A DNA stretch of 64,000 nucleotides, taken from the NCBI RefSeq assembly GCF_028993615.1, contig NZ_CP118632.1, positions 1,612,001 through 1,676,000 on the forward strand. Reading direction: 5' to 3'. This stretch comes from Herbaspirillum sp. WKF16 (GTDB lineage: Bacteria > Pseudomonadota > Gammaproteobacteria > Burkholderiales > Burkholderiaceae_D). A program made the position numbers and the translations under genes. Of the stretch, positions 27,229-34,382 are shown one piece after another. Position 1 is the stretch's first letter. Each line of letters starts with the position of its first letter. A model generated the notes under the pieces. That model did not search any database. It was given only the letters and a program-made list of their open reading frames with translations, and was not told the DNA's origin.

Positions 27229-28422
27229 ATGAGCCACGCCAACACGCTGTCCCGGGTCGCCGACCTGGAAGATATCAAGGACGAGATCGTCGGCATCCGC
27301 CGCCATATCCACCAGCATCCCGAGCTGTCCTTCCAGGAGGCCGACACCGCCGCGCTGGTGGCGGCGCGGCTGGAAGAGTGGGGCTACGCTGTGACCCGCA
27401 ACATCGGCGGCAACGGCCTGGTGGGCACGCTGCGAGCCGGATCGGCGACGCGCAGCATCGGCCTGCGCGCCGACATGGACGCCTTGCCCATCGCCGAGGA
27501 GACCGGTCTGGAGTGGGCCAGCCGCAAGCACGGCACCATGCACGCCTGCGGCCACGACGGCCACACCGCCATGCTGCTGGGCGCGGCCAGGCACCTGGCG
27601 CGCACCCGCAACTTCGACGGCACCCTGAACCTGATCTTCCAGCCGGCCGAGGAAGCCGGTTTCGACAGCGGCGCGCAAAAGATGCTGGAAGACCGGCTGT
27701 TCGAGCGCTTCCCCTGCGACGCCGTGTTCGGCATCCACAACCATCCTGGCGTGGCCGCCGGCACCTTCATGTTCCGCAGCGGGCCGTTCATGGCCGCCTG
27801 CGACACCGTCAAGATCAGGCTCACCGGCCGCGGGAGCCATGCGGCGCGGCCGCACCAGTCGGTCGATCCCATCGTCGTGGCCGCCAGCCTGGTGATGGCC
27901 TTGCAGACGGTGGTCTCGCGCAACGTCGACCCGATGGAAACGGCGGTGATCACGGTAGGCACGCTGCACGCCGGCAATGCGGCCAACGTGATTCCCGAGT
28001 ACGCGACCATGGAGCTGAGCGTGCGCTCCTTCAAGCAGGAGGTGCGCGAGCTGCTGGAGCAGCGCATCCGCGCGCTGGTGGAGACCCATGCCGCCAGCTA
28101 CGGCGCGCGCGCCGACATCGACTACCTGCACGGCTATCCGGTGCTGGTCAACAGCGACGCCGAAACCGAGTTCGCGCGCAGCGTGGCGGTGGAACTGGTG
28201 GGAGAGGACAAGGTGATCCCGTCCTTCGGGCCGATCGCCGGCAGCGAGGACTTCGCCTACTTCCTGCAGCAGCGGCCGGGCTGCTTCCTGCGCGTGGGCA
28301 ATGGCCAGGGGCAGCCGATGCTGCACAACGCCGGCTACGACTTCAACGACGAGAACATCCCGGTCGGCGCCGCCTACTGGAGCCGGCTGGTGGAACGCTG
28401 GCTGCCGGTCAAGCCGGGCTGA
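27229..28422 (+). CDS. M20 family amidohydrolase (hippurate hydrolase/aminoacylase type)
   Basis: 397 residues with the HipO/AbgB-like pattern: IRRHIHQHPELSFQE at the N-terminus, LRADMDALPI, MHACGHDGHTAMLLGAA, FQPAEEAGFDSGA (catalytic Glu), GIHNHPGVAAG and a late FGPIAGSEDFAYFLQ. It likely cleaves N-acyl amino acids or small amides. CGGAG lies 5 nt before the start. It differs in subfamily from the preceding M20 protein, so the two probably act in sequence on imported conjugates. Last clear gene of the operon. Confidence 0.89.
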   Translation: MSHANTLSRVADLEDIKDEIVGIRRHIHQHPELSFQEADTAALVAARLEEWGYAVTRNIGGNGLVGTLRAGSATRSIGLRADMDALPIAEETGLEWASRKHGTMHACGHDGHTAMLLGAARHLARTRNFDGTLNLIFQPAEEAGFDSGAQKMLEDRLFERFPCDAVFGIHNHPGVAAGTFMFRSGPFMAACDTVKIRLTGRGSHAARPHQSVDPIVVAASLVMALQTVVSRNVDPMETAVITVGTLHAGNAANVIPEYATMELSVRSFKQEVRELLEQRIRALVETHAASYGARADIDYLHGYPVLVNSDAETEFARSVAVELVGEDKVIPSFGPIAGSEDFAYFLQQRPGCFLRVGNGQGQPMLHNAGYDFNDENIPVGAAYWSRLVERWLPVKPG

Positions 28423-28507
28423 GCAGGCGCGCGGCGCGGCGGCCTGCCACAAAGCCGTGCGGGACTTGCTTATGCGCGCGCAGAATAAGCGCATGACGAT
28501 TGCTTCG

Positions 28508-28536
28508 TTCACGGCCTGGCCATCCTTGGATATAGT
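28508..28536 (+). promoter_or_regulatory. Putative sigma-70 promoter
   Basis: -35 TTCACG (28508-28513), 17-nt spacer, -10 TATAGT (28531-28536). The start would be near 28543, with no reading frame before the terminator at 28581. Confidence 0.45.
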
Positions 28537-28542
28537 CAGGCC

Positions 28543-28618
28543 GTCTCCTCAACACTCCTGGACTTGGACTATTGAGTTTGAACCCGCCCGGCGCAAGCCC
28601 GGCGGGTTTTCTTTTTTT
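28543..28618 (+). ncRNA. Candidate small RNA of about 75 nt
   Basis: The segment runs from the predicted start of the promoter above to a strong terminator. The unpaired 5' part contains TCTCCTC (28544-28550) and CTCCT (28555-28559), which are anti-Shine-Dalgarno-like and could pair with ribosome sites of target mRNAs. This is a positional and motif inference; the terminator could instead just end the peptide operon. Confidence 0.35.
28581..28618 (+). terminator. Intrinsic terminator
   Basis: Stem AACCCGCC(CGGC)/(GCCCG)GCGGGTT with a short GCAA-containing loop, followed by TTCTTTTTTT. It ends either the peptide ABC/M20 operon or the candidate small RNA. Confidence 0.82.
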
Positions 28619-28884
28619 GCCGCCGTTTCAGGCAGCCCCCGGCCGCGTTTTTCGGGTGGCCGCGCCGCGCATTTTCCCGCCGCCGTTTTCTCAGGTTTTC
28701 CCCTATGTGGCGTATATGCCATGGCCGTCTTCAAATTCAGGAATTCCCCGATGGTTGGCGCGCGTCCGAATGCCTACCATGAGCATCAATGAAACGCGGT
28801 CTGTGTCTCCGGATTCGAAGCAGTGCGACGAATTGCCGAAATGAACTATAGACCCTTGTTGATGGAGTTCGATAGGAGGTCGTC

Positions 28885-29202
28885 ATGCATTTCGTCACCG
28901 AATCCGTACCGGGTGAGATCACCCTGATGTTCATCAGTTACCTGCTGTTCTGCTCGGTGCTGATGTACCTGTTCGTCAAGACCGACCGCGAGTGGGGCCT
29001 CATGGAAGTATCGCTGGACGAGGGCCCGCGCGACCAGCAGGCAAGCAGCGCGTCGGCCCTGCTGTTCTCAAGCGCCGAGATCGGCGCCGAGCCGATGTTC
29101 GCCGACGAGGCATCGCGCCAGTCGCTGCGCCATTGCACGCAGCACCACGAGGTGGACTGCACCTGCTTCATGCAGCGCAGGGACGGCGCAGCTCAGCTGT
29201 AA
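28885..29202 (+). CDS. Small single-helix membrane protein with a C-terminal Cys/His cluster, unknown
   Basis: 105 residues. One membrane helix (about residues 12-32, ITLMFISYLLFCSVLMYLFV) is followed by KTDREWG and a soluble Ser/Ala-rich part. The tail has His83, Cys84, His87, His88, Cys92 and Cys94, which could bind a metal. A perfect AGGAGG lies 5 nt before the ATG, strong support that it is translated. I recognise no family. It is alone between two non-coding stretches. Confidence 0.7.
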   Translation: MHFVTESVPGEITLMFISYLLFCSVLMYLFVKTDREWGLMEVSLDEGPRDQQASSASALLFSSAEIGAEPMFADEASRQSLRHCTQHHEVDCTCFMQRRDGAAQL

Positions 29203-29280
29203 ATGAATGGGATACGGCGCCGGGCCTTCCTGGGGAAAGGACGGCCGGGCGCAAGGTGGGGGAGGAAAAGGGCGCCGCCA

Positions 29281-29695
29281 GCGCAGTTCACCACGGCGGT
29301 TTCCGGACGGGGAGCAGTTGCAGTACCGGTAGGGGGAAAGTTTTTGCAGCAAGGGGTTGTAGTTCGTAGTTCGTAGTTCGTAGTTCGTAGTTTGTAGTTG
29401 GAAACATGCAGCAGGCAGCAGAAGGAAATCCGTGCGAGTAGTGGTGCTCAAGCTGGAAGACCGTGGCAGCAAATGCAGCAGAAGCAGTATCGGCAGTATC
29501 TGAAGTGGCAGTCCATGCAGTCCATGCAGTACGCAGTACCAATGCAATTGAAGTAGCAGTAGCGGCAATACCGCAGTTGATATATCCGCAGTAGAAGTGC
29601 AAGCAGTATCCGCAGTCAGTATCGGCAACTGCGAGCCCGCAGTTGCAGTGAGCAGCAAGGCAGTGGCAGTACAGCAGTAGCAGCAAGGCAGTCTT
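29281..29695 (+). repeat. Strand-biased GCAG/GCAGTA-rich low-complexity segment
   Basis: By hand I count about 30 GCAG on the plus strand in roughly 415 nt, against about one CTGC; about two would be expected by chance. Internal copies include TCCATGCAG in tandem (29512-29529) and an exact 14-mer, AGCAGCAAGGCAGT, at 29651-29664 and 29679-29692. Its GC content is well below that of the flanking genes. Function unknown. Confidence 0.7.
29359..29400 (+). repeat. Six tandem copies of a 7-bp unit (GTAGTTC)
   Basis: Four perfect GTAGTTC units followed by GTAGTTT and GTAGTTG, contiguous. Short tandem repeats like this change copy number by slippage. It lies 427 nt before the DUF2026-like gene and 156 nt after the small membrane protein gene. 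Confidence 0.9.
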
Positions 29696-29826
29696 CTTGA
29701 GGGTGGAACGGCAAGCCGTGAGGCCGCAGGGAAATTCCAAGGCGCGTCACGCAACGGGAGTGTGCAGCTGCACTTCCGGGAGCGGCCAGGCGGCTTGCCC
29801 GTTCTTTTCCATGAGAAAATGACGAG

Positions 29827-30495
29827 ATGCAAAATTCATCGCCATCCTCCCAGAAGCTGCGTCCGCTGATTCCATTGGCCGACTATCAGCGCATCTTCCG
29901 TGTCGTGCACTCGGTACTCCAGAGCGTCGAAGCGGATATCCCGGCCGCAAGCTTTTTCTTCAGCGTCACTGCGGCACAGATCCTGAAGAAGTTCTATAAA
30001 CGCAATGCGTTTCCCGTTGCAGGCGCGGCGTTCTACCTGATCAACCAGGAGAGCGGCGGCGCGCTGTCCTTCGGCGAGCTGGGCGAAGACGCCCAATCCA
30101 TCGCCAGCAACCATGACGCATTCCATACCTGGGTTCAATGCGATGGTTACGCAATCGACTTCATGGCGCCGGTATTTCAGGAATTGCTCGCCGCGGCAGG
30201 CCATGCGCTGCCGGTGTCCCGCAATATGTTCCAGAAGGACCTCGGCCGCATGAGCGGCTCGGCGACGGCCCTGGCCGCGCCCGGCGATTTCTTCCTGGCG
30301 CCCAATCTTGAACTCACGCGCGAGCTGCTGCAGCAGTTCATGGCCAAGAAGGCGCTGACCAACCTGTCCCAGGTTTGCATCGAGTGGTACCGCAAGCCGC
30401 CCCGTGCGATGCCGGACGACCTGGCGCTGCAAGGAGAAGAGGGCGAGGTCTCGCGCATCCGCTTGATCCCGACCGCCATCGACGGCGTCTGGTAA
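29827..30495 (+). CDS. DUF2026-like protein of unknown function
   Basis: 222 residues. The N-terminal LIPLADYQRIFRVVHSVLQSV and central FHTWVQCDGYAIDFMAPVF resemble, from memory, the DUF2026 family. His100 and Asp111 in HTWV-(x)6-AIDF recall the His/Asp pair of transglutaminase or papain-like folds, but I see no clear catalytic Cys where one would be expected in the SFFFSVTAAQIL helix. The protein looks soluble. The ribosome site is weak and the gene stands alone after a repeat-rich region, so phase or slippage control is conceivable. Function cannot be assigned. Confidence 0.72.
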   Translation: MQNSSPSSQKLRPLIPLADYQRIFRVVHSVLQSVEADIPAASFFFSVTAAQILKKFYKRNAFPVAGAAFYLINQESGGALSFGELGEDAQSIASNHDAFHTWVQCDGYAIDFMAPVFQELLAAAGHALPVSRNMFQKDLGRMSGSATALAAPGDFFLAPNLELTRELLQQFMAKKALTNLSQVCIEWYRKPPRAMPDDLALQGEEGEVSRIRLIPTAIDGVW

Positions 30496-30587
30496 GCGCG
30501 CAATCGTGCACGGCGTTCGCCGCCTGGCGGACGGGCGCTTGCATGGGATCGTAACCGGGAAGTCGAGGCGGACGCCTCCGTAGGGAG

Positions 30588-30615
30588 GGTGTGCTGGACG
30601 AGTGTCCAACACACC
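30588..30615. repeat. Strong inverted repeat downstream of the DUF2026-like gene
   Basis: Arms GGTGTGCTGGAC and GTCCAACACACC pair at 11 of 12 positions around a 4-nt loop. No T-run follows. A smaller perfect hairpin (GAGGCG/CGCCTC) lies just before it at 30565-30578. Could stabilise the end of the upstream mRNA. Confidence 0.6.
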
Positions 30616-30821
30616 ATGCGATCATGCATATCGGTTGCATGTACCGCACTAGAGACAAGACTTTAACCATCCTATGTGACGCCGTCGTGACACGCCGGCC
30701 TTCCTCCGCAATTTCTTTCGCCCGGGCTGGCCGGCATCCGTCGAGGAGCCGATGTCATGCCCGTGTAACACGGCGCCATTACTATCCGCTCTGTCTCCTC
30801 TGTACCTGTTGCAGATGTTTC

Positions 30822-30853
30822 GCCTGCGATGCGAGCGCGTCGCAGGCATTTTT
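30822..30853 (+). terminator. Orphan intrinsic terminator
   Basis: Perfect 8-bp stem GCCTGCGA/TCGCAGGC with a 10-nt loop, then ATTTTTC. There is no protein gene for 330 nt upstream on this strand, so it may end an unseen small RNA or a long 3' tail of the DUF2026-like mRNA. Confidence 0.6.
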
Positions 30854-31169
30854 CTCCAGCGGACATCCGCCGCAACGAATTCAGCCGTTTTTGCAAGGCA
30901 TCACGCCAACGCCGGACAGTGGCGTCATAACCCGGCAGTGCGCACACGTATTGGAAGTCGCGATCCTCCCTTCCCGGCAGGCGAAAGCCGACCCGGTCAC
31001 GCGACGCGGGGTGCGTCCACACCCGCCTGCGGTTTGTCGTGAGCCGCAGGCGGGTGACACCTGATCTCCTCCCGTCTTTTCTCTCTTCTCTGCCGCTTCC
31101 TTCTGCCCAATGCCGCGCAGAAACCGGAATCTCCTTTTCTTTCAAGGACTTGATTCGCTTTTCAACGCG

Positions 31170-31479
31170 TTTTCCACAGGCTTGCCACCAAAATGTGTGG
31201 ATATCTCCACACGCCGGCGCCGAGCGCTATCGCTGTCGAGCCTTGCCGCGTTTTTGCCGCGCTTTGCTACGAAAACGGAAAGTCCTTGCCGATCAATCGC
31301 TTAGCTCACTTCTCCAGCGGTTTTCCACAGGCTTGCCACCAAAATGTGTGGATATGTCCAGACGCTTGCGGGGGCGGTTGCCGTGCTTTGCTACGGAAAT
31401 GGAAAGGTTTTTCAAATCAAGGGCTTGAGTCACTTGCCAAAGTGTTTTCCACAGGCTTGCCCCCGGAAAGTGTGGATAA
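31170..31479. repeat. Three repeat units, each with a pair of inverted DnaA-box-like sequences
   Basis: Each 35-nt core starts with TTTTCCACA (fits TTWTNCACA) and ends with an inverted box: TGTGGATAT in units 1 and 2, TGTGGATAA (perfect TTATCCACA inverted) in unit 3. Cores are at 31170-31204, 31321-31355 and 31445-31479, with exactly 17 nt between boxes each time. Units 1 and 2 are identical; unit 3 differs at five positions, four between the boxes and one at the last base. Flanks are also related (GCTTTGCTACG elements). No dnaA, dnaN or rpmH is nearby, so a titration or regulatory site is more likely than an origin. Confidence 0.75.
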
Positions 31480-31496
31480 CCGCCGGGGCGCGGCCG

Positions 31497-32267
31497 TCAG
31501 CCGTTGTTGTCCGGCGCGGTGTAGGGCTCGACCTTGACCGCTGTCATGCTGTAGCCCGAGGCGCCCATGGAGGAGTCGGAACGCTCGACCTTGATCACGC
31601 CGCTGATCCAGACCGCGTCCATGGTGCGCACGTCCTTGACGGCGCGCGCGCTCTTGACGTGGATGATCTGGTTGGCCGGCGGCGGCGGCACGTGGATGCA
31701 GGCGCCGAAGTAGGGCACCAGCAGGAATTCCTTGAGCGCCTCGCCCTCGCGGTCCAGCGACACCACGAAGCCCGGCAGGCGCACGGCGCGTCCTTCCATG
31801 GCGGCATCGACCGGCGCCTGCTTCCAGTATTTCTTGGCCTTCCACAGCGCCGCGTCGGCGCGCGGGTCGTTGTCGTCCATCTGGTCCAGCTTCAGGCCCT
31901 TGAACGGCGCCATGGCGTCCCAGTCCTTGGGGATCAGGCCCTCCCAGGCAATTTCCTGGTAGCCGTTGACGGTCTTGCCGGACGCTTTGTAGGGCTGGTC
32001 GGCATCGGTGACGCTTTGCTTGAGGTGGTCGCCCACCTTGTACTGCGCCGACGACGCGTCGGCTACGCCGGTCACCGTGCTGCCGCTGTCGGCGCGCGCA
32101 GTGACGGCCGGGACGCTGCCGGCCAGCGGCGCGCCGGCTGCCTGCGGGGCGGCCGCGGGAGCGGACGCGGCCGGCGGCGCATCGCCGGAATGCGCCGCCA
32201 TGCGCACGCCGGTGCCGACCAGCAGGCCGGCGGCGGCGATGCCGCCTATCCAATAGAGGGTTTTCAT
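31497..32267 (-). CDS. DUF3299 protein, last gene of a zinc-linked ABC cluster
   Basis: 256 residues. One N-terminal hydrophobic segment (LYWIGGIAAAGLLVGTGVRM) serves as signal or anchor, followed by an Ala/Pro linker and a domain with EIAWEGLIPKDWDAM, VRLPGFVVSLDREGEALKEF, LVPYFGACIHVPPPPANQII and GVIKVERSDSSMGASGYSM, the DUF3299 pattern. A periplasmic solute-binding or chaperone role is likely. It starts 8 nt after the permease gene, so it is co-transcribed with it. DUF3299 genes recur next to DUF2796/ABC clusters linked to zinc. Confidence 0.82.
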   Translation of the reverse strand: MKTLYWIGGIAAAGLLVGTGVRMAAHSGDAPPAASAPAAAPQAAGAPLAGSVPAVTARADSGSTVTGVADASSAQYKVGDHLKQSVTDADQPYKASGKTVNGYQEIAWEGLIPKDWDAMAPFKGLKLDQMDDNDPRADAALWKAKKYWKQAPVDAAMEGRAVRLPGFVVSLDREGEALKEFLLVPYFGACIHVPPPPANQIIHVKSARAVKDVRTMDAVWISGVIKVERSDSSMGASGYSMTAVKVEPYTAPDNNG

Positions 32268-32275
32268 AAGAGCAT

Positions 32276-33544
32276 CTAGAGTCGGGGAGTAAGGCCGTCG
32301 GACAGGCTCAGCCGGTAGGCGCGCAGGCCCGGCAGCAGGCTGGCGGCGAACCCGGCGGCGACGGTCCACAGCAGCAATTGTAATTCGCCGGCGGCGGGCC
32401 ATGCAGGCTGCAGCGCAAGGCCGAAGCGCGCGGCCAGCGCCGGCCCCAGCGCCAGCAGCAATACGCTCAGCAGCATCACGCCCAGCGCCACGCCGGCCAG
32501 CATCACGCCCAGGCCTTCGATGGACAACAGCAGGAACACGTCCCACGGCCGCGCGCCCACCGAGCGCAGGATCGCCAGCTCGCGGCGGCGCTCGCCCAGG
32601 CTGGCGAGGATCGCCGCCACCAACCCGGCCAGGCCGACCACCACCACCATGCCCGAGACCACCAGCAAGGCGTTCTCGCCGATGCCGACCACGTCCCACA
32701 GCTGGTCCAGCGCCACGCCGGGCAGCACCGCCATCAGCGGTTCCTTAAAGCCGTCGCCGTCGGCGATGTCGCGTTGCAGGGCGAACACGCGGGCGCGGCT
32801 CTTCAGGCCGACCAGCACCGCCGTGATGCTCTTGGGGGTGAGGTCGAATTTCTTCACCAGGCCGGCGTCGATATGCAGGCCGGGCAGCGGTGCGCCGCCC
32901 TCCCAGTCGAGGTGGATGGCTTCCATGCCGCCCAGGCCGATGTGCACGGTGCGGTCCACCGGGGTGCCGGTGCGCGCCAGGATGCCGGTGACGACGAAGG
33001 GCTTGTCGGCGTGCTGCGTCAATCCCATGCCGCCCATGCCATGCGCCAGCACGATATGGTCGCCCACCTTGTAGTGCAGCCTGGCGGCCACCTCGGCGCC
33101 GAGCACGGCGTCGAACACGTCGGCGAAGGGCTTGCCTTGCGTCAGTTGCAGCGGGCGGCCGTCGCCGTAATGGAAGTGGCGGAAGTAGTCGTCGTTGGTG
33201 GCCAGCACCGGGAAGCCGCGGTGCGAGTCGCCCAGCGAGATCGGGATGGTCCACGCCACGGCCGGGTTACGCGCCAGCGCCTGCGCGCTGTCCCAGCCCA
33301 TGTTGTTGGTGGCGCCGCCGATGCGGAAGATGGCGTACAGCATCAACTGGATCGGGCTGGTGCGCGCGCCGACCACCAGGTCGGTGCCGGACACCGATTG
33401 CGAGAAGCCCGCGCGCACCTCATGGCGCACGCGCTCGATGCCCAGCAGCATGGTGGTGGACAGGGCGATCGCCAGCAGCATCAGCCCCAGCGTGAACCGG
33501 CGGTTCCAGGCGCTTTTCGCGGCCAGGCGCAGCAACAGCTTCAT
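32276..33544 (-). CDS. FtsX/MacB-type ABC transporter permease
   Basis: 422 residues: one N-terminal helix (FTLGLMLLAIALSTTMLLGI), a large periplasmic domain (about residues 40-285) and three C-terminal helices, with ELAILRSVGARPWDVFLLLS linking them. This is the type VII (MacB/FtsX/LolC) layout, which works on periplasmic substrates rather than carrying a solute through the membrane. The ATG overlaps the ATPase stop by 4 nt. In the ZrgABCDE system of Vibrio a comparable cluster supports zinc uptake. Confidence 0.85.
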   Translation of the reverse strand: MKLLLRLAAKSAWNRRFTLGLMLLAIALSTTMLLGIERVRHEVRAGFSQSVSGTDLVVGARTSPIQLMLYAIFRIGGATNNMGWDSAQALARNPAVAWTIPISLGDSHRGFPVLATNDDYFRHFHYGDGRPLQLTQGKPFADVFDAVLGAEVAARLHYKVGDHIVLAHGMGGMGLTQHADKPFVVTGILARTGTPVDRTVHIGLGGMEAIHLDWEGGAPLPGLHIDAGLVKKFDLTPKSITAVLVGLKSRARVFALQRDIADGDGFKEPLMAVLPGVALDQLWDVVGIGENALLVVSGMVVVVGLAGLVAAILASLGERRRELAILRSVGARPWDVFLLLSIEGLGVMLAGVALGVMLLSVLLLALGPALAARFGLALQPAWPAAGELQLLLWTVAAGFAASLLPGLRAYRLSLSDGLTPRL

Positions 33545-34266
33545 GCGGCCTCCCCAGGCGCGGCCGCGCGATTGAGCTGCTCCAGCGCGATGCGGCGATG
33601 GAAACGTTCGGCCAGGCGCAGGTCGTGGCTGACGAAGACCAGGGCCGAATCGCCCTGGTCGCATTCGCGCCGCAGCAGGTCGAGGAAGGCCTGCTGGCGG
33701 TCGCTGTCGAGCGCCGAGGTCGGTTCGTCGGCGACGATGATCTCAGGCCGCCCGATCAGCGCGCGCGCCGCCGCCACGCGCTGCTGCTGGCCGATGGAGA
33801 GCTGGGTGGCCGGGCGCGTCCACAGCGCCGGCGCCAGGTCCAGCGCGCGCAGCAGCGCCTGCGCGGCATCGCGCAGATTGCCGCCTTGGCCCAGGGCGCG
33901 CGCCTTGCGGTAGGCCGAGAACTGGCAGGGCAGCAGCACGTTGTCGACGATGGAGAGATAGGGCAACAGGTTGAACTGCTGGAAGATGAAACCGATGTGG
34001 TCGACCCGGAAACGGTCGCGGCGCGCCGCCGGCAGCGCTTGCAGCGCCTGGCCGAGCACCTCGACGCTGCCCGCTTGCGGCGCGACGATGCCGCCGATGG
34101 CGGCCAGCAGCGTGCTCTTGCCGCTGCCGCTGGGACCGCTGACGAAGACGTGCTCGCGCGGCGCCACCCGCAGTTCATCCAGCGCCAGCGCCGGCTGCGA
34201 TTGGCCGGGCCAGGTAAAGCTGAGGCCGCGCAGGTGGATCGCGGCGGCGGTCTGAGGCTGATTCAT
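33541..34266 (-). CDS. ABC transporter ATP-binding protein (MacB/LolD type)
   Basis: 241 residues with Walker A GPSGSGKST, Q-loop IFQQFNLLPYLSIVDNVLLP (typical of LolD/MacB), signature LSIGQQQR, Walker B IIVADEPTSALD and H-loop VSHDLRL. It drives the following FtsX-type permease. The ATG at 34266 was chosen over an Arg-rich extension. It lies 116 nt downstream of the ZrgA-like gene. Confidence 0.88.
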   Translation of the reverse strand: MNQPQTAAAIHLRGLSFTWPGQSQPALALDELRVAPREHVFVSGPSGSGKSTLLAAIGGIVAPQAGSVEVLGQALQALPAARRDRFRVDHIGFIFQQFNLLPYLSIVDNVLLPCQFSAYRKARALGQGGNLRDAAQALLRALDLAPALWTRPATQLSIGQQQRVAAARALIGRPEIIVADEPTSALDSDRQQAFLDLLRRECDQGDSALVFVSHDLRLAERFHRRIALEQLNRAAAPGEAA

Positions 34267-34382
34267 GTCGGAGACTGGCTGCGCAAGACGAGTGCGCCGA
34301 AAGCGAAAGGGCAAGCGGGATGATACGCCGGCATGCTGTCAGCGGCCTGACTCCCCGGCCAGGCCGCAGCGGCGCATGGCCG

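Larger units (their letters stand above)
28423..28884. other. Intergenic region with candidate small RNA
   Basis: 462 nt without a protein gene. It holds the promoter-like pair at 28508-28536 and the terminator at 28581-28618, which together could define a small RNA. The rest is low-complexity GC-rich sequence ahead of the small membrane protein gene. Confidence 0.5.
29203..29826. other. Gene-poor tract with tandem and strand-biased repeats
   Basis: 624 nt between the small membrane protein and the DUF2026-like gene. It carries six 7-bp tandem units (29359-29400) inside a segment full of GCAG on one strand (29281-29695). Long minus-strand open frames here translate to Leu/Thr/Tyr-rich low-complexity sequence and are not credible genes. 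Confidence 0.6.
30496..31496. other. One-kilobase convergent gap with hairpins, an orphan terminator and DnaA-box-like repeats
   Basis: No credible protein gene. Contents in order: two hairpins (30565-30578 and 30588-30615), a 13-bp palindrome (30761-30773), a terminator-like hairpin (30822-30853) and three repeat units with inverted DnaA-box-like sequences (31170-31479). The flanking genes converge on the gap, so it is not a promoter region for either. Confidence 0.7.

Noticed and set aside
29359..29400. Tandem heptamers as a CRISPR array
   Set aside because: Units are 7 bp and contiguous, with no spacers and no cas genes in the window.
29068..29832. Minus-strand open frame across the repeat region
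   Set aside because: Its product is Leu/Thr/Tyr low complexity created by the GCAG and heptamer repeats. No ribosome site, and it overlaps a well-supported small gene.
30591..31064. Plus-strand open frame in the convergent gap
   Set aside because: It starts inside a hairpin, reads through a terminator and gives Cys/Arg/Pro-rich sequence without family features or a ribosome site.
31170..31479. DnaA-box cluster as the chromosomal origin oriC
   Set aside because: No dnaA, dnaN, gyrB, rpmH, rnpA or mnmG is near and I see no AT-rich unwinding region; a secondary DnaA site fits better.
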